From Plotosus lineatus (taxonomy: Eukaryota; Chordata; Actinopteri; Siluriformes; Plotosidae): a stretch of DNA of 64,000 bases. Where the stretch lies: positions 63,586,080 to 63,650,079 of the forward strand of contig CM045729.1 in the NCBI GenBank assembly GCA_024760905.1. Direction: 5' to 3'. Position numbers and translations under genes: made by a program. Below the pieces are notes generated by a model. The model made no database searches. It was given only the letters and a program-made list of their open reading frames with translations, and was not told the DNA's origin. Positions 46,833 through 60,920 of the stretch are shown in pieces (the first letter of the stretch is position 1; the number at the start of each line of letters is the position of its first letter).

Positions 46833-47127
46833 CTTTAGGGGGTGTGATGGAGAAAGCTCCCTCTGGAGACTCATTCGTTGTCTTGGGAGACTTCAACGCT
46901 CATGTGGGCAACGATAGTGTGACCTGGAAGGGTGTGATCGGTAGGTACGGCCTCTCCACTCTGAACCAGAATGGTGTTTTGATGTTGGACTTCTGTGCTC
47001 GTCACAGTTTCTCTATCACAAACACCATGTTCGAACATAAGGGTGCCCATAAATGCACTTGGCACTAGGTCGCAGTTCAATGATCGACTTTGTAGTTGTG
47101 TCACTGGACTTACGGCCACATGTTCTG
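46801..47127 (+). mobile_element. Rex3 5' part in inverted orientation
   Basis: Plus strand encodes [39 protein letters not shown] and then a region that overlaps, in opposite orientation, the start of the minus-strand Rex3. Confidence 0.82.
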
Positions 47128-47345
47128 GGTAGAAACTTACCAACGGTTATGCAGCTACTCTTCACAAAAGTCAGTAATGGTTCTTTTACACCTTTCACCA
47201 TAGACTTTGATAGACATGGCCGGTCTTTGATAATCCAGTTAGTTGCACCGGGGGGGACAGCAGTGACAACCGTCGACAGTGGGGCTTGAACCCCCAACCT
47301 CAGAATTGGTAATCCAGCACTCTAGCACCAGGCCACTACTGCCCA
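47128..47345 (-). repeat. SINE head and body (type A/B), tail missing
   Basis: Complement of the body (GATAATCCAGTTAGTTGCACC) and head (AGCACCAGGCCACTACTGCC). Confidence 0.75.
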
Positions 47346-47982
47346 GCAAGCATTTAATAAAGGATATTTTCTGTTAGGATTATGCAAATAGTACTGATCT
47401 CGGGGTTTTTTTAATCAAACTTGGAAGAAGGATAGGGCCTGGTCCTGGAAAGACACCCCCACCCCCAACTGTTCACAGGGTTACATAAAGTGTACTATAC
47501 AGATTTTCATCAAACTTTATGGAATGGTGGGGTATGGGTCTAGAAAGAACTTTTGGAGCAGCACCAAATCAAGAGCCAGGAATTTATTAAGGATTACAGT
47601 AATCCCCCGCCACGTCACATTTCCTACTTCGCATCCCCGCAATATCATGGATTTCCCATCGGGAAATAAAAAAAAAGATTACAGTAGAGTATACAAAATT
47701 CATCGCACTGCATTCAACTACGCTATCCAACATCCTGTTCTCCTGCTTGACATGAGTGTTCTCTGATTAGCTGTGAATCCAGCAAGGTGATTGGTCAAGA
47801 TTATATTTTCCAGCATCCAACACATGGGACTTCCTGTCTTTGTGTTCGAGCCACATTGTTAGTTTGTCGACGCTACGTATCAGCAGTTCTCCAGCCAAGT
47901 GCCTAAGTTTTTCTCTCTTTGTGCTCCCAAGTACTGTTGTATATGTTAAGGCCTTGAAAATGGCCCCAAAACACCCACAAAG

Positions 47983-48269
47983 TGTTATGGTCTGTGCTAA
48001 TTGGCGGCATTTAACTTTTTCTGAGTACACTGGCAAGGCTGTTACCTGCAACGAAATCCAGAGAGCGCACCTGAATTTACTCAGTCATCAGTGCACTAGA
48101 GGAGCTCCATGGTCTACACTCTATGATTTGGTTGTCTTTTTCGCTCATCACTACAGTGAACACGATTTTTCCTGCACCCCAGTGCTTACCCTGAGCTCAA
48201 TAAGTCTTTGTTTCATCACACTTGGTCTCCTACATTTTTCGGTCAGACTGATATGCTCCCAGCGTCACA
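47983..48269 (+). mobile_element. Solo-LTR-like insertion, copy 3
   Basis: Begins TGTTATGGTCTGTGCTAA directly after the MAPKHPQ codons and ends near CCCAGCGTCACA. AATAAG replaces the poly(A) signal. Breaks the Tigger ORF. Confidence 0.7.
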
Positions 48270-48436
48270 GGAAGATCATCTAGTGAACCGAAAAAGAAAA
48301 GGAAAATGATGACAGTTAGTGAGAAAGTTAAGCCTCTAGATTTCTTAAAAGAAGGGTGAAGGTTTGCGTATGTGGCTCACCATTACGCCATTAACGAGTC
48401 AACTGTGCCCTACATTAAGAAGTAGGAAGAGAAAAT

Positions 48437-48712
48437 ACGCATATCAGTCGGACCCAAAGATGCAGGAGACCAAGTACGATGAAACAAAGACTTTTATTCT
48501 GCACAAGGGAAGCACTGGGGTGCGCAAAAATCGTGTTCACCGTAGTGGTGAGGGAAAAACAGTGTCGAGCACGGAGCTCCTCTCGGCATGCTGATGGCTG
48601 AGTGAATTCAGGTGCGCTCTCTGGATTTCACCTGCAGGTAACAGCCACGCCCCTCACCAGTGTATGTGCAGAGAGAAGACTTAAACACCACCAACTAGCA
48701 CAGACCATAACA
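48437..48712 (-). mobile_element. Solo-LTR-like insertion, copy 4
   Basis: Minus strand starts TGTTATGGTCTGTGCTAG and ends near GACTGATATGC, with AATAAAAGTC. Opposite in orientation to copy 3, 168 bp away. Confidence 0.7.
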
Positions 48713-49166
48713 GTAACAGCGCAATAAGGCCGTTGTGAAAATGGAAAACGCTTTATTGTTGCGCATTACAGACTGCCATAAAAATAATGTGAGTTTGGAC
48801 ACTAACATGATACGTTCTACTGTAAAGCAAAGGCTCTGGAGGCGCTGACGGGCCCCAATCAAGCACCAGCGCCGCCAGTGATTCTCATCCTCCACATGGC
48901 TGTGGATTTTTTATTTATAAGGTTTGTTATACAGTATTTGTATGTATTTATTGTCATTATAAGGTGTATAATTTATTTATATATTATACACATTGCCTGT
49001 ATGACATTAACATACATAGAACACTTTAAAATTAACTTCTATATAAATTTTATATAATATATAGGTGGGTGGGTGCCCTTAAGAAGTGGCAGCAGTCATT
49101 TTGCGGTTTTCCGCATATCGCGGAGAACACTGGTCCCCATTAATCGCGAAATAAGGGGGATTGCTG

Positions 49167-49849
49167 TATTCACAAACATTCATCAACATTCAGTCACTGC
49201 CATTGGCTTAGACATATTTTACATCCCAAACAGGTATATATAGCCCACGTGGCAGTGGTTCGTGCACTGTAGCAGTGCTCATTTTCTAGTTCAAATTGAA
49301 TGTAATTTGATGTATATCATTTACTCACTGCTGAATTAAAAAAAATAAACATTCAATGTTTAAATGGTTGGAGACAAATGAAATTAAGTTTAATATACGA
49401 TCCTGTTGACTCCACAGTGTATAGCTTATGATGTAAAAGTGTGATTTTATGAATCTCAATGAACAAATACCTTGAAAGCTCATTGTGCCCTGTAGAGGCA
49501 CTATGCACGAAACACTGCAAACATTACCAATTAAACGGCAAACCAGTCACAGAATAATTCGTCGAGTAATTTTTGCAGGACTTAAGGAAGTCTGCGTAGG
49601 TATATCATTCGGGTAAATGAACATTGAAGTTAATTAAGGCGTAATTTAATACATTTTCTGTAAGCTTCAAATGTGCAATTGTGTGGTTGTACTTCTTATG
49701 CTGTTGAATGCATTGGATCACTTTGAGTTCCAACATTATTTAAAATGTCTGAGGAGGCTTGGACCAGAATGATGATCATTTTCAGATACCGTTCCTTCTT
49801 GAGCTTGTTGTTAGAATAGGATTTTGAGTTTTCGATGGTCTTTACACAT
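49167..49849. other. Intergenic AT-rich DNA
   Basis: Nothing recognised. Confidence 0.4.
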
Positions 49850-50020
49850 CCATGCTAATTTTTTCCCTTTCCTCCCATCAGGCAAAAGGATTAGTATGCC
49901 ATCCAGGCTGTATTTCAGCCTTTGCCCAGTATTCCTGGGATAGGTTCTGCATCCACCATGACCCTGAGAATCATAAACCATCTCCAGATAATAAATAAAA
50001 AATGAATGAATGCTGTCAGA
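49850..50020 (+). repeat. L2-type SINE/LINE 3' tail
   Basis: GCCCAGTATTCCTGGGATAGG, CCACCATGACCCTGAGAAT and a terminal ATGAATGAATG, a common fish L2-type tail. Confidence 0.6.
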
Positions 50021-50737
50021 GTAAAACACAGAGTATTAGTATGGTTAACATATTACCTGCATGTACATCAAGCTGAATATTTTAGAAATATTCATATACA
50101 CTACATGCAAAAGTTGGTGCACGACTTAGGCAAGTTTAATTATTATTTTTTATTTGGTTATAAAACAACATAAAAAAACCTATAAATATATTACATTTAA
50201 AACACAGTTAACATTAAAAATCAAACAAAATTTGTCAGGTCAGTTTCAAATAATTCTATGATTTAAACTTTCTGGCCTTATAAATTCACATGGGTAAATT
50301 TCATCAGAGAACAAAACTAATTACTGACAGTTAGTGTGTCTGTCAAAGCTGACATGCATCAGATGTGCTAAAATGGCTGGTGATTTTATGTTACGTGTCC
50401 GTTTCCAGTTTTACAAAAATATAAATTCCTCGCACTCAAATCTGAGCTCATTTTTACACAATTGTGATGAACAAGGGTCGGTCCTAATGATTTATAACAG
50501 GAGAAAGAGTATCAGCATTATTAAAGAAGAATTTTCTATATTTCAATTAAATGTTACAATAAAATTATAATTCTGTATAATTTTAACAACCCAGTCAAAA
50601 CAAGTTCTAAAAGAGTTAATAAGTCCCAGCATTTGTGACGTAATCCATTTCCGTTGGTTTTTGACTGGTCCAGAAACAGTAATGCCCTTCCTTGCATTAT
50701 ACTATCCACCTAGTTCGGTTAAAATTCAACATAAGTT
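50021..50737 (-). other. slc9a2: Putative slc9a2 3' UTR and downstream
   Basis: Lies after the slc9a2 stop codon in transcript sense. No repeats recognised. A TTTATT (AATAAA on the minus strand) near 50148 is a candidate poly(A) signal, but it was not confirmed. Confidence 0.35.
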
Positions 50738-51126
50738 TTACTTCTGCTGGTCTCGTGGATCCTGTAGCCTCCACTGCGGTCTCCTGAGCAAAGGGTTCCG
50801 TGCCTCACCAGTGCTTTGCTCAGGTGGCTCTGGACTCCATATTCTAGCAGGAGTTACGGTTCGACCCTCTTCCTCCTCAGGCTCATGGTCTCTAGCCCTG
50901 GGGTGGATGTACTGAGGTTGAGTTGAGCGCCTGGAGTTCGTGGAGCCAGAGCTTAATCTGGATGTACCGTGCCCTGTCTGCTCCTCAGTTACCTCATCTA
51001 CTATGGTCTCTTTAAAGGGCTCCAATCTCCTCAGTGGTGTCATTGGCATGGAGGGTGTTCGGGAAGGTTGCCTATATCTGGGCTTGACTGAAGGAAGATT
51101 AGAAGTCATCACAGGATCAGAATCAC
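50738..51126 (-). CDS. slc9a2: slc9a2 exon J (C-terminal tail, stop codon)
   Basis: Encodes the C-terminal 129 residues: [19 protein letters not shown], an acidic HEPEEEEGR run, [12 protein letters not shown] and a final [11 protein letters not shown]. Acceptor ATCCAG after 51127, stop at 50738-50740. The tail is serine- and proline-rich, as in NHE regulatory domains. Confidence 0.88.
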
Positions 51127-53537
51127 CTGGATAAATACAAGAACAGCTTTACTGGACTAAACAAATAAAAGGATTTACACAAGAGCTCAACAGGTGATAT
51201 AGTACAACTGAAAATACTGTAAGTGCAATGAGTTTGGCTGTGTCATCATACCAGTCTGAGTAAAGAAGGAGAAAAAAAAGTTTAATAAATGATATATGAG
51301 GGCCATTTATAATAAATTTCATTATAGTGCCAGTAATGAGAATGTTTCAGAAAATAGGTTTTGCTATAAACCAGTGTAAAATCATACTTTAATTTCTCCC
51401 AAGCTAGCAATCTCTGGATCTTGAAGCATCGATGGATGGTCCGTTTTTGTTTTCAGAAAAAGACATAGAATACAAAAAATGATTACATCTGTAAATCAGT
51501 AGTACATTGGGTGGTACTGTACTTGAAAACATATAAAGGATCACACATGCCCTGTTACTGTTAAAATTGCTAGTCTCTGCTCATTTAAAACTGGATATCT
51601 GCATAAAGTTGAACATTGCCCAACTTATTTTGGTCAGCATGATGATTTTGTTGCCTGGCAACTCTTGCTGTCATATCACTCACTGTAGCCAAGTCCCCAT
51701 TGGAGTGAGCGAGAGAGAGTGAAAGAACATAATCGTAGTGGTCAGCACATCTGCCTCAGAGAGAAGGCCTTGGTTCGATTCCCAGCTTTCTGTGTGGAGT
51801 ATGTATGTGTGGATATCCTCTGGGTACTCTAGTTTCCTCTGCCAGGCCAAAAACATGCACAGTAGGCTCAATAGCTGTTCCAAATCTCAACCCCACCCCC
51901 CGTGGGAGTGTCCATGTGAATAGTTGTGCTGGCTGAGATAGGGTGGAGGGGATGCTGGTGCCCAATTAGAATTAAGCAGCTTAGAAAATTAATAAATGAG
52001 TGTGTATGTCTTCCCGTGCCTTAAGTGTGGCAGTCACATTATGATTTCGTGGGGCAGTGATGGTCTTGTGGTATAGGGGGCTGGATCACTGATCCTAAGG
52101 TTGGGGGTTCAAGCCCCACTCACCACAGGTTGTCCCCGCAGCTAACTGGGTTATCAAAGGCCGGCCATGTCTCTCACTGTCTATGGTGAGAGGCTCATGT
52201 AAAAGAACCATTGCTGATTTTCGACAACAGTAGCTACAAAGCCGTCAGCGTGTTTCCGCCCTGCGCTGGCCTGGTGAGCTGTCCAGGGTGTTCTCTGCAC
52301 TTGCCCAGAGTCGGCTGGGATGGGCGCCAGCCTGCCTGCGACCCTAATTAGGAGGAGTAAGCGGTTACAGAAAATGAACTGAACATTCTGATTTCCTCTT
52401 TTTTGTTTATTTCTATCACAGTTATTTTTTACCACCAGAAAAATTTAGGATAATACGAAGGGCAAACCCATATAAATAAATTTTGTTTTGTTTTTACATG
52501 AGAAAGCCACGATACATCAAGTTGTATTTATTATTCAACTCATGACCAAATATGTATAAGTTTTATTTACCATTATCGACAATAATACCACCCCCCCATC
52601 CCCCAATGTTTTTGATCTTACATCTAATAACCGCTCATGTGTACTGGGAGCAAATTGGTAGATGAAACTGACCAATTTTATTCAATCAGTCTCTGTAACA
52701 GTAAAATGAGGCGTTTACTGCCTGTAAAAGTGAGTTTACACGGTATTTCATGACCCCCTGCTGCTGGGGAATGTCTATAATGTTCATTAGTAACAGCACA
52801 TTTAATTGTTCTGCCATGCTTTAAAAAACAGGAAAATATTTTGCTGTGTTCGCTTGATAAATGTCCAACAACCGATGAACCACTGGAAACTGCTACAGCA
52901 AAACTATAGGATCCTCTGAATGAATGGAGCGATGAGGCAGATATGGACCTATCAGAAAGTGATGAGTATTTTTCACCCGATTCTCCTGCTGACTAACTTC
53001 ATAAATGTAAAGATGCTCCTGGCCATGTGCTTTTGTTTATGTTCTTGATTGGTTCGATGTACCATGTGCTAAAGCTGACATTCGTGTTGATTGGCTCGAT
53101 TTCACTTCCTAGGAAATATTTTGAGGAACAGCACCGGGGGGGGGCTTTTATTAAAAAGTTATGCGGTTTTCTGTTTATTTTCAGCTTTCATGCAAGTAGT
53201 TTGGTTGATTCCACAAAATGAATAACAGAAATACCAGTAAAACTCTTATTGTTCTGTTCTTATTCATGTTTTACACCTTGATGGTAATAAGCACTTACCG
53301 TTCCACCCCGCTGGTAACATTTTAATAAGCACCCACCTGCTCCAATTTTTTAACTGCCCTGGGCGCTTATCACGTCGGATATGGTATATATTTAAAGGCA
53401 CCATGTCAAGATATCCCACTGAGTCCACAAAATCAATAGTTGAATTATTTTTGTAAAAAAATGTACAAATATTTCATGGATAGCTAATTTTAAAATTTCC
53501 TACCACCTGCACTCCCACTTAGTTTTGAAAAGTTCTG

Positions 53538-53587
<50 letters not shown>

Positions 53588-56500
53588 AAGATGAAAGCAG
53601 GGGAACACGCTCTGCCTTGGAATTCATTGGCATGCTAGTATTTCCCTAGCAAACATGCAGAGAACAAGCATGAGGATTTCATTATATGCAGTCTTTACGA
53701 CCTTAAATTTATTAATAGTTTAAGTCCTGGTTCCGTGCTCATACCAAGTTACGATTCATCCTCAGTTTCAAGTGTATGTTTAGACTCTGAATCTGATGCT
53801 GCTCATATTAGTTTGGACAGACATCTGAAGCTGTGTAAATAGCAAAAGTCATTCTGTTATTCATGGAATCAGAGCCTGAGAGTGAAAAATTGTAAAGTTG
53901 GATGGTATTTTCTTCCACCGCGGCATTGAATTTGTGTTTTCCAGTCACCATGTACAGTGGTACCTTGACTTACGAGTGTCTTTAATAACGAATTTTCCAT
54001 GATACGAGCTTCGATCCCACCAAAAAACTGCCCCAATCAATGAGCAAAATTTTGATTTACGAGCTCTGCTGGGCAAATGGCTTTTCCGGGCCAATTAGCC
54101 TCGTATTCCTCCGCATTCTGAGAACGTCTTGTGCAATGGTTCTCAATTATTTTCTGTGACGCCCCTTATAGGGAGGAAGAAAAAAAAAATTTTCACCCCC
54201 CCACAACAATGAGAGCGCCACTGCTAACTACTGTAGTGGATACGCAATTACATTTAATTCTAGTACAGTATGGCAAAAAAGCATGTTCCCCACGGTCATA
54301 TGTACCCCCACCCCGGCATCACATTTGAGAAGTACAGGCCTTGTGGGAGCTCACAACGAGCCTTTCTTCGCTGGAACTCGTAGCGTACACATGCACAACA
54401 TTCTCCTCTTCCGCTGTTATGCACCACCCGAAGGGTTAGTTGACTTAGTGTTTATTCTTGTTTTATTGTTCTTTATTATTAATGTTAATGTACATGTGTT
54501 ATTATTATGAAATATTTATTCTTTTTACATGTTTATCTTTAATATATTAGGTCAAATATACATGTTTGTGGCAGGTTATAAGTTTGGGAGGGGGTTGGAA
54601 TGGATTAATTGGTTTTCTGTTATTTCTTATGAGAATAATTGTTTCATATAATGAACTCTTTGGCTCATGAGCTTGCCCTTGGAATTGATTTAATTTGTAA
54701 GTTTAGGTACCACTGTACTCGTTTACATATAGAAGATCCCCTGACTATGTCATCATTCATGGATTCTGGGTTTCTGTCTTCTGTTTTAGCGAGAATTCTG
54801 AGAATTCTGTGTTTTAAAAAAGAATCGCTATATGATTACATAAATATATAAAATTCCATTGAAATATCTTGACACGGACTTTGTGTTCTCTTTATCCACT
54901 TTTAGGACTTTGGTGTGAAAAATCTGATGTTTAAGGTCATATTTTTACTAAAATATATAATATTTTAATGGGCTCTCATATTTAATCACCACTGTATAAC
55001 TAGTCCTTACCATTATTATTGAATCTTTCTGTAGCAAGTCCGGAGTTCAGACTCTGGCCCATGGGAAGAGAAAAATATTTTGCACCCACAGCTGCATCCT
55101 GAAGAAGAGTTTGGAGATATATGGGCAGATCAGAAAAAAATGAGTAGTGAAGTTAAAAAAAATAAGCAAAGTAACACCTTACAGTAGCAGTAAGACTTTA
55201 CTGTTTCAGTGGACACAACAGTGCTTCTTACTGAGGTTCGGAGTCTTCCAGATCGAACACTGCGTCGGATACTGCTGTGTCGCCTCATCAGGATCTCTCG
55301 GTCTCTGCTCTCATTAGGTAGGGCATGTTTATTGGTGAAGGACACCGTCTAGAAGAGTAAAACATCAAATCTCAACATGCCAAATGTCACAGCAATACTA
55401 AAAACTAACATTCATCAAGGGCATAGGCTGGTCTGACCGTGGGGGTGGTGGTGCACATCTCAGTTGACCGTAGCCTAAGCCTTAAAGGGGAAATAAAACG
55501 CCGACTAAATAAGTTGGCGGTAGCTTAATTATAGTTTATTGAAGCGATTGTGGCTTAAATTCTATATCATAAATAAACCATTGCACACACAGAGGTTTTG
55601 TTTTATGTGCTTGTCGTACAAGTTATTGACCCGAAAGCCGCCATTGCTAAGTGCCCGCCTATACAAAGTTACCGTGACGTCACTGAGTTGATACAAAGTA
55701 CCACATAAAATATAGTGCATGCATGTCACAGCATATTATATAAACAATATGGACTCTCACGCCAACAACACAGTTTTTCAGCAGAAGACGATTCATCTAT
55801 TACTCTCAGAAGACGAATCAAATATTATAGATCAACCAAAAACATTCTCAAATATATTTCAAACCACATCTGCAAGTACATGTGCTAAATACATTTACAA
55901 ATTGAGCTAAAGTTATTTATCTATTCCAAGGCACAAACAAATATTAATACATATTTACAGCACAAAAACATACTATTAATTTTATAGACGTACTGAGCAT
56001 TAGGCTGCAGATCCAGGCTGGATGGCTTATGATTATTTTAGCCATTCATTCTCTGTGCGGCAATGTTTGTGTTCTAACACATGTGCAGGAGCCGGAGGCG
56101 GGACTAACAAACTGTGCTTTATTGTCACACTCGCACTTTGTTTGATTGACAGTGTTCAGCTATTATCGCTTACTGATAATATTATGTTGGTTGATTGGTC
56201 AGCTCGGGCGTGCACATGCGCAGTGCCCGTTACACGCTAACTTCCCGTTTACTTCCTGACTCTAGTCATGCGGAACTTATCTCCGACTTTCTCTTCAATA
56301 ACAGCCATTAAGTTTATTTATAAGATTGTGAATACACATCATTTCTTGTCCAGCGGAACTCAACTCCTGCTGTGGGGGGTGCACGTGCACCCTGTGCACC
56401 CCCCCCAGCCTACACCCTTGTTTCATATTCATTTCATCTCTTTTTATCGTGATATGTGATATTAACTAGTCATTTTAGATGATTATGCTAATAGATTACT

Positions 56501-59500
56501 GTACATCTGCCAAAGAATGAACTGGTGACTCACTCAAGTTCCACACTGTGTTAAACTTACCCGTTGCCTAATCTTATACATGTGCTTAGACAGAATGTCA
56601 TGCATGGATATCAGCTCTGCTGCACGCAAAGTCCTCTTGGGTTTTGACTTTTTCTCTCTATAAAATATACCAGAGAAAAAGTCAGCTGCACTGTAACCTT
56701 CAAAATCAGCATATTCAATATTGCATCAGTGTTAAGCCGTATTATTAATAATAACTATCTGAAGCAGACATACTCCACTGGAATGACTGACGCCATGTCT
56801 ATGTCACCAGATACCGTGTCCAACATCTCCATGGCATTTTGAAGCTCCAATTTTTTGTAAAGGGCCACGATGCTTGATTCGGCTCGATTCTCACGGATCA
56901 AAATCTTACGCAAGAAACGGTTATTGAACCTCATAAACCTAAAGGAAAAAATATTCACATATTTTACCTTAAGCTTATCATGAGTTAGAATTAAGTGCAA
57001 AATTTCAGCTGTTCATAGTCATTAAGTCTACACTGGGTGGACAAAATAATGGAAACACCTAACATTTTGGCATCATAATCTTTTAACATAATGTAAACAA
57101 TCAAAACTTGGCATATGTATTGATTCATACAACTTGTGAATTGTTTCCAAAGGAATTTGAAGCCATTCTTCAGTTAGAATATCCTACAACTCTATCCGAC
57201 AATGGCGGACTTGTGCTTTTCTGAGGACATTTTTCCCTCTTTTAAAGAGAATCATTACTTTTGAGACAGTACCTCTTGAAACACCGGACATTTGGGCTGT
57301 TTTTGTGGCATTTGTGCCTAACATACGAGCACTAACAATTTGGCCTCTTATAAAATCTGAGAGGTCTGCTATTATGGGGTATGATTAATGTTTTCAATAT
57401 CTGTTTAATAGTTCCAATATCTGAAAAAGGAAAAAAAAAATTATTTTTACATCAACATATCAAATAAAATTGTGTGTAATATAGTGTGATAGGAGGGTAT
57501 CGGCAAGAATGAAGGGAAAAGTGTACAAGACGGTGATCAGGCCAGCGATGTTGTATGGGTTAGAAACAGTGGCGCTGGGGAAAAGACAGGAGGCAGAGCT
57601 GGAGGTAGCAGAGATGAAAATGTTGAGGTTCTCTTTGGGAGTAACGAGGATGGATAGGATCAGGAATGAGCACATCAGAGGGACAGCACATGTAAGATGT
57701 TTTGGAGACAAAGTCAGAGAGGCTAGATTGAGATGGTTTGGACATGTACAGAGGAGGGATAGTGAGTATATCTGTAGTAGGATGCTGAGGCTGGAACTAC
57801 CAGGCAGAAGGCCTAGAGGAAGACCAAAGAGACGATTCATGGATGTGGTGAAGGAGGACATGAAGGTCGTTGGTGTAAAAGAAGATGCAAAGGATAGGGT
57901 GAGATGGAGGCAGAGGATTCGCTGTGGCGACCCCTGAAGGGAAAAGCCGAAAGGAAAAGAAGAAGAAGATCAAATAAAATTATTATACAAAAAATAATAA
58001 CATATGCCAAGTTTTGATTGTTTAAATTATGTTCAAAGATTATGATGCCAAAATGTTAGGTGTTTCCATTATTTTGTCCACCCCCTGTATGTAGCTCTAT
58101 TTTGAAAGCATAGCATAAAATACTTGATTCTTTTTGTTTAAAAAAAAAAAAAAAAATCAAACTATACTTGACTCATCTAAAATGTATATATCTATTGGAA
58201 ACATTTAAAAAAAAAAAAACATTAAAAAGGCTCAAATACAACCTAAAATGTAATCAGATTTTAACACAAGTCCTAAAGGTAATAAGTGAAAAATATATTA
58301 TACTTGGACAATTACCTGTTAAGGAATATGGTCCAGTATTACCTACTGTATCTGTAAGAATATGGCAAAACTACACGAAGAATAGCAGTTTGTTTAAAAG
58401 TAAGTTTATAGTCTGGAGTTTTTATTCAGTGGGATAACAATTAGGGGTTAAGTCACTTTGCATGGTTTCTTACAGTATTGCCAGCCAGCAGATTTGTAGG
58501 CTGAAGATGTTCTTATCCTGGATCCTAGTGAACCAGCATCAGATCTATTCACTGATGGTGATTTCAAAGCATTAATGCAAGTTGCTCTGGAATATGGACA
58601 TCTACCAAATTCGATCAAAAGTAAAAGTAGCACTTTGGGCTGCACCCAAGTCAACATAGTTTGCTTTCATAGATGCAACAGTGAATTCCGAATTATACCA
58701 GAAATTCGAAAGGAAAAAAAATGGCAAAACATCTGTCCATGAACTAAATCACCGAGAGAAAGTTGGTCAGGCATCAAGGAACCCTAAGCACACAAGTCAT
58801 TCTCCCAAAGAATGGTTAAAGAAGAATAAAGTTATTATCTTGGAATTGCCAAGTCAAAGTATAGAAATTTTGTATGAGCAATTCTAGCTGCACAAATCCA
58901 GTCAACATCCCAGAGTTGAAGCTGTTCCAAACAGAGAAATGGGGATGAAAATTGACCAGAATGATGCAAAGTAGATCAACGGACACAGGAAGTGTTTGGC
59001 TGCTGTTATTGCTGTACAAGTGAATCTAAATGCAATGGTTCCCATATTACTGCCACTCTCATATCTAGTAATGCTGGATCTTTTTCTACAATAATTAAAT
59101 GGCCAAGTAAAATATTTTTTGCATCATTTAAATAAGAAGTTTAAGCTCACAGGCTTTCAAGAACCAGCATAATTATCAGAGACCGTGCTAAGAATAATGC
59201 CAGAACAATGACATGTTGAAACAAATGCATTTCACAAACCAGACAAAAATCCAATGAGTACCTTTAAGAATCTGCTTCAAGCCAAATCTAACAATCCAAA
59301 ATGAAATCACTCACTCAGTCCAATTCCACACCCATGATGCATTTTGCCACTTTTATGGTGTCTCCTACAAGCCACCTACAGAACCTGTTCTCTCGAACAG
59401 ATATCCATTCACAGTCACACCTAGGAGCTATCTGGAATAGTCAATTGGCATAATGTGCATGTCTTCAAGCTGTGGGAGGAAATTGGACCACCCAGAGGAC

Positions 59501-60884
59501 ACCGTGTAAGCAAAGGGAGAACATGCATACTCCATGTAGAAACTAACCTCATCAGCCATAAAGCTCAATTCAGGACCTTTTTTGCTGTGAAGCACGAATG
59601 CTAACCAATACACCACCATGCTGCCCAACAAAATGAATAAATCAGGATAAATACTGCACAACTGTTTTATACAAGTGCAATTTACAAACCAAATTTAACA
59701 TTTTTGTAATGCCATCTCCTCTCTTAGGGGTCACTGAACTAATCTTCACCTGTCTTTTAAGGAGTGGTGACTCCACTGTCCACAAAGATCCTCTATCCCT
59801 GCAATGGTATGTTCCATCAGCTGAAATATACAGAAGCTTGATTATGGTCAGTTTGTCTTTATTTTTTCAGAAATACATGTATATAATTATTAGTAATGAA
59901 CTGGTACATGAATTTTGGTTCTTCATTATTCAGCAGTGTACGTATCAGTCGTCCATATCAGAAAAATGGTCCAAGATATACATACCCTGCTGTGAAGCTC
60001 AACATTAATGGTACAGAGATCCCGGTTCGTCTTTCGAACATTCATCAGTTCAATTAACGGCCTTATACTGATACCCTGCAAAAAAGGAAAGCCATGTAAT
60101 TAAAGGGATGCATATTCTTGGATTACAACATGCTTCTTAATTCTGCACTGATATTTTACTACATTACTCACTTTCCATTTTCTGCCACCAAGACATGCAG
60201 GATTGCATGTAATTTACATAAACTTTAATATGGCAGAAGAATCATTTCTTATTAATTATGAATCATTTCCCATCAAACATTACCATAAAGTGACAAATTT
60301 TCCAGTAGAAAAATACCTGGATAAAGACTGTGAAGATAATGAGAGCAATGCAGGTGGTGACATAAAGGTTTTTACGAAGAATGGTCTCTGGAAGCGTGAA
60401 AACTAATGAAAATGTCACAGCCCCTCTAAGGCCACCATAGGCCAGACCGAACTGGTCTTTGAAGTTGAAGGAGATGGTGCGGAAAGGGTTTATTATCTGT
60501 GTCAATACCAGGATACCTGGAAGACAAGAGATATTTAACCAGCTAGCTAAACTATGCTGAATGATTATCAGATTTTTTTTCTCTTTTTTTTTGGAGGGGG
60601 GGGGGGGGGACAAAAACAAAAACACAACAACAACAACAACAACATTATATTATGTACATTCCTCTGTATGATTACTGATAATTATTCATAGATTACTTAA
60701 ATGGTTTGCTGAAGCTACTTCATCTGAGTGAAAAAAAATTAAAATAAAAAAAATCCATCACTGAAATTCATTTATGTAGCGAAAAACAAATCCCTAATCA
60801 AGAAATCATTTTTCAAGAAAAAACAAATCGGTGCAACAACTACTGGCATCCCTGTATTTAACACTTTGTACAGCCTCCCTTTCC

Positions 60885-60920
<36 letters not shown>

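Larger units (their letters stand above)
47597..49166 (+). mobile_element. Tigger element with two solo-LTR insertions
   Basis: TIRs CAGTAATCCCCCGC and the complement of CAGCAATCCCCCTT, flanked by TA. Transposase remnants on the plus strand: start MAPKHPQ (ATG 47960), EPKKKRKMMTVSEKVKLLDF after the first LTR, INESTVPYIKK, and KMENALLLRI with SLDTNMIRS after the second LTR. Most of the DDE domain is gone. Confidence 0.85.

Noticed and set aside
55130..55231. Extension of slc9a2 exon H to the stop at 55130
   Set aside because: The strong GTAAGA donor at 55231 and the phase match with exon I are better supported.
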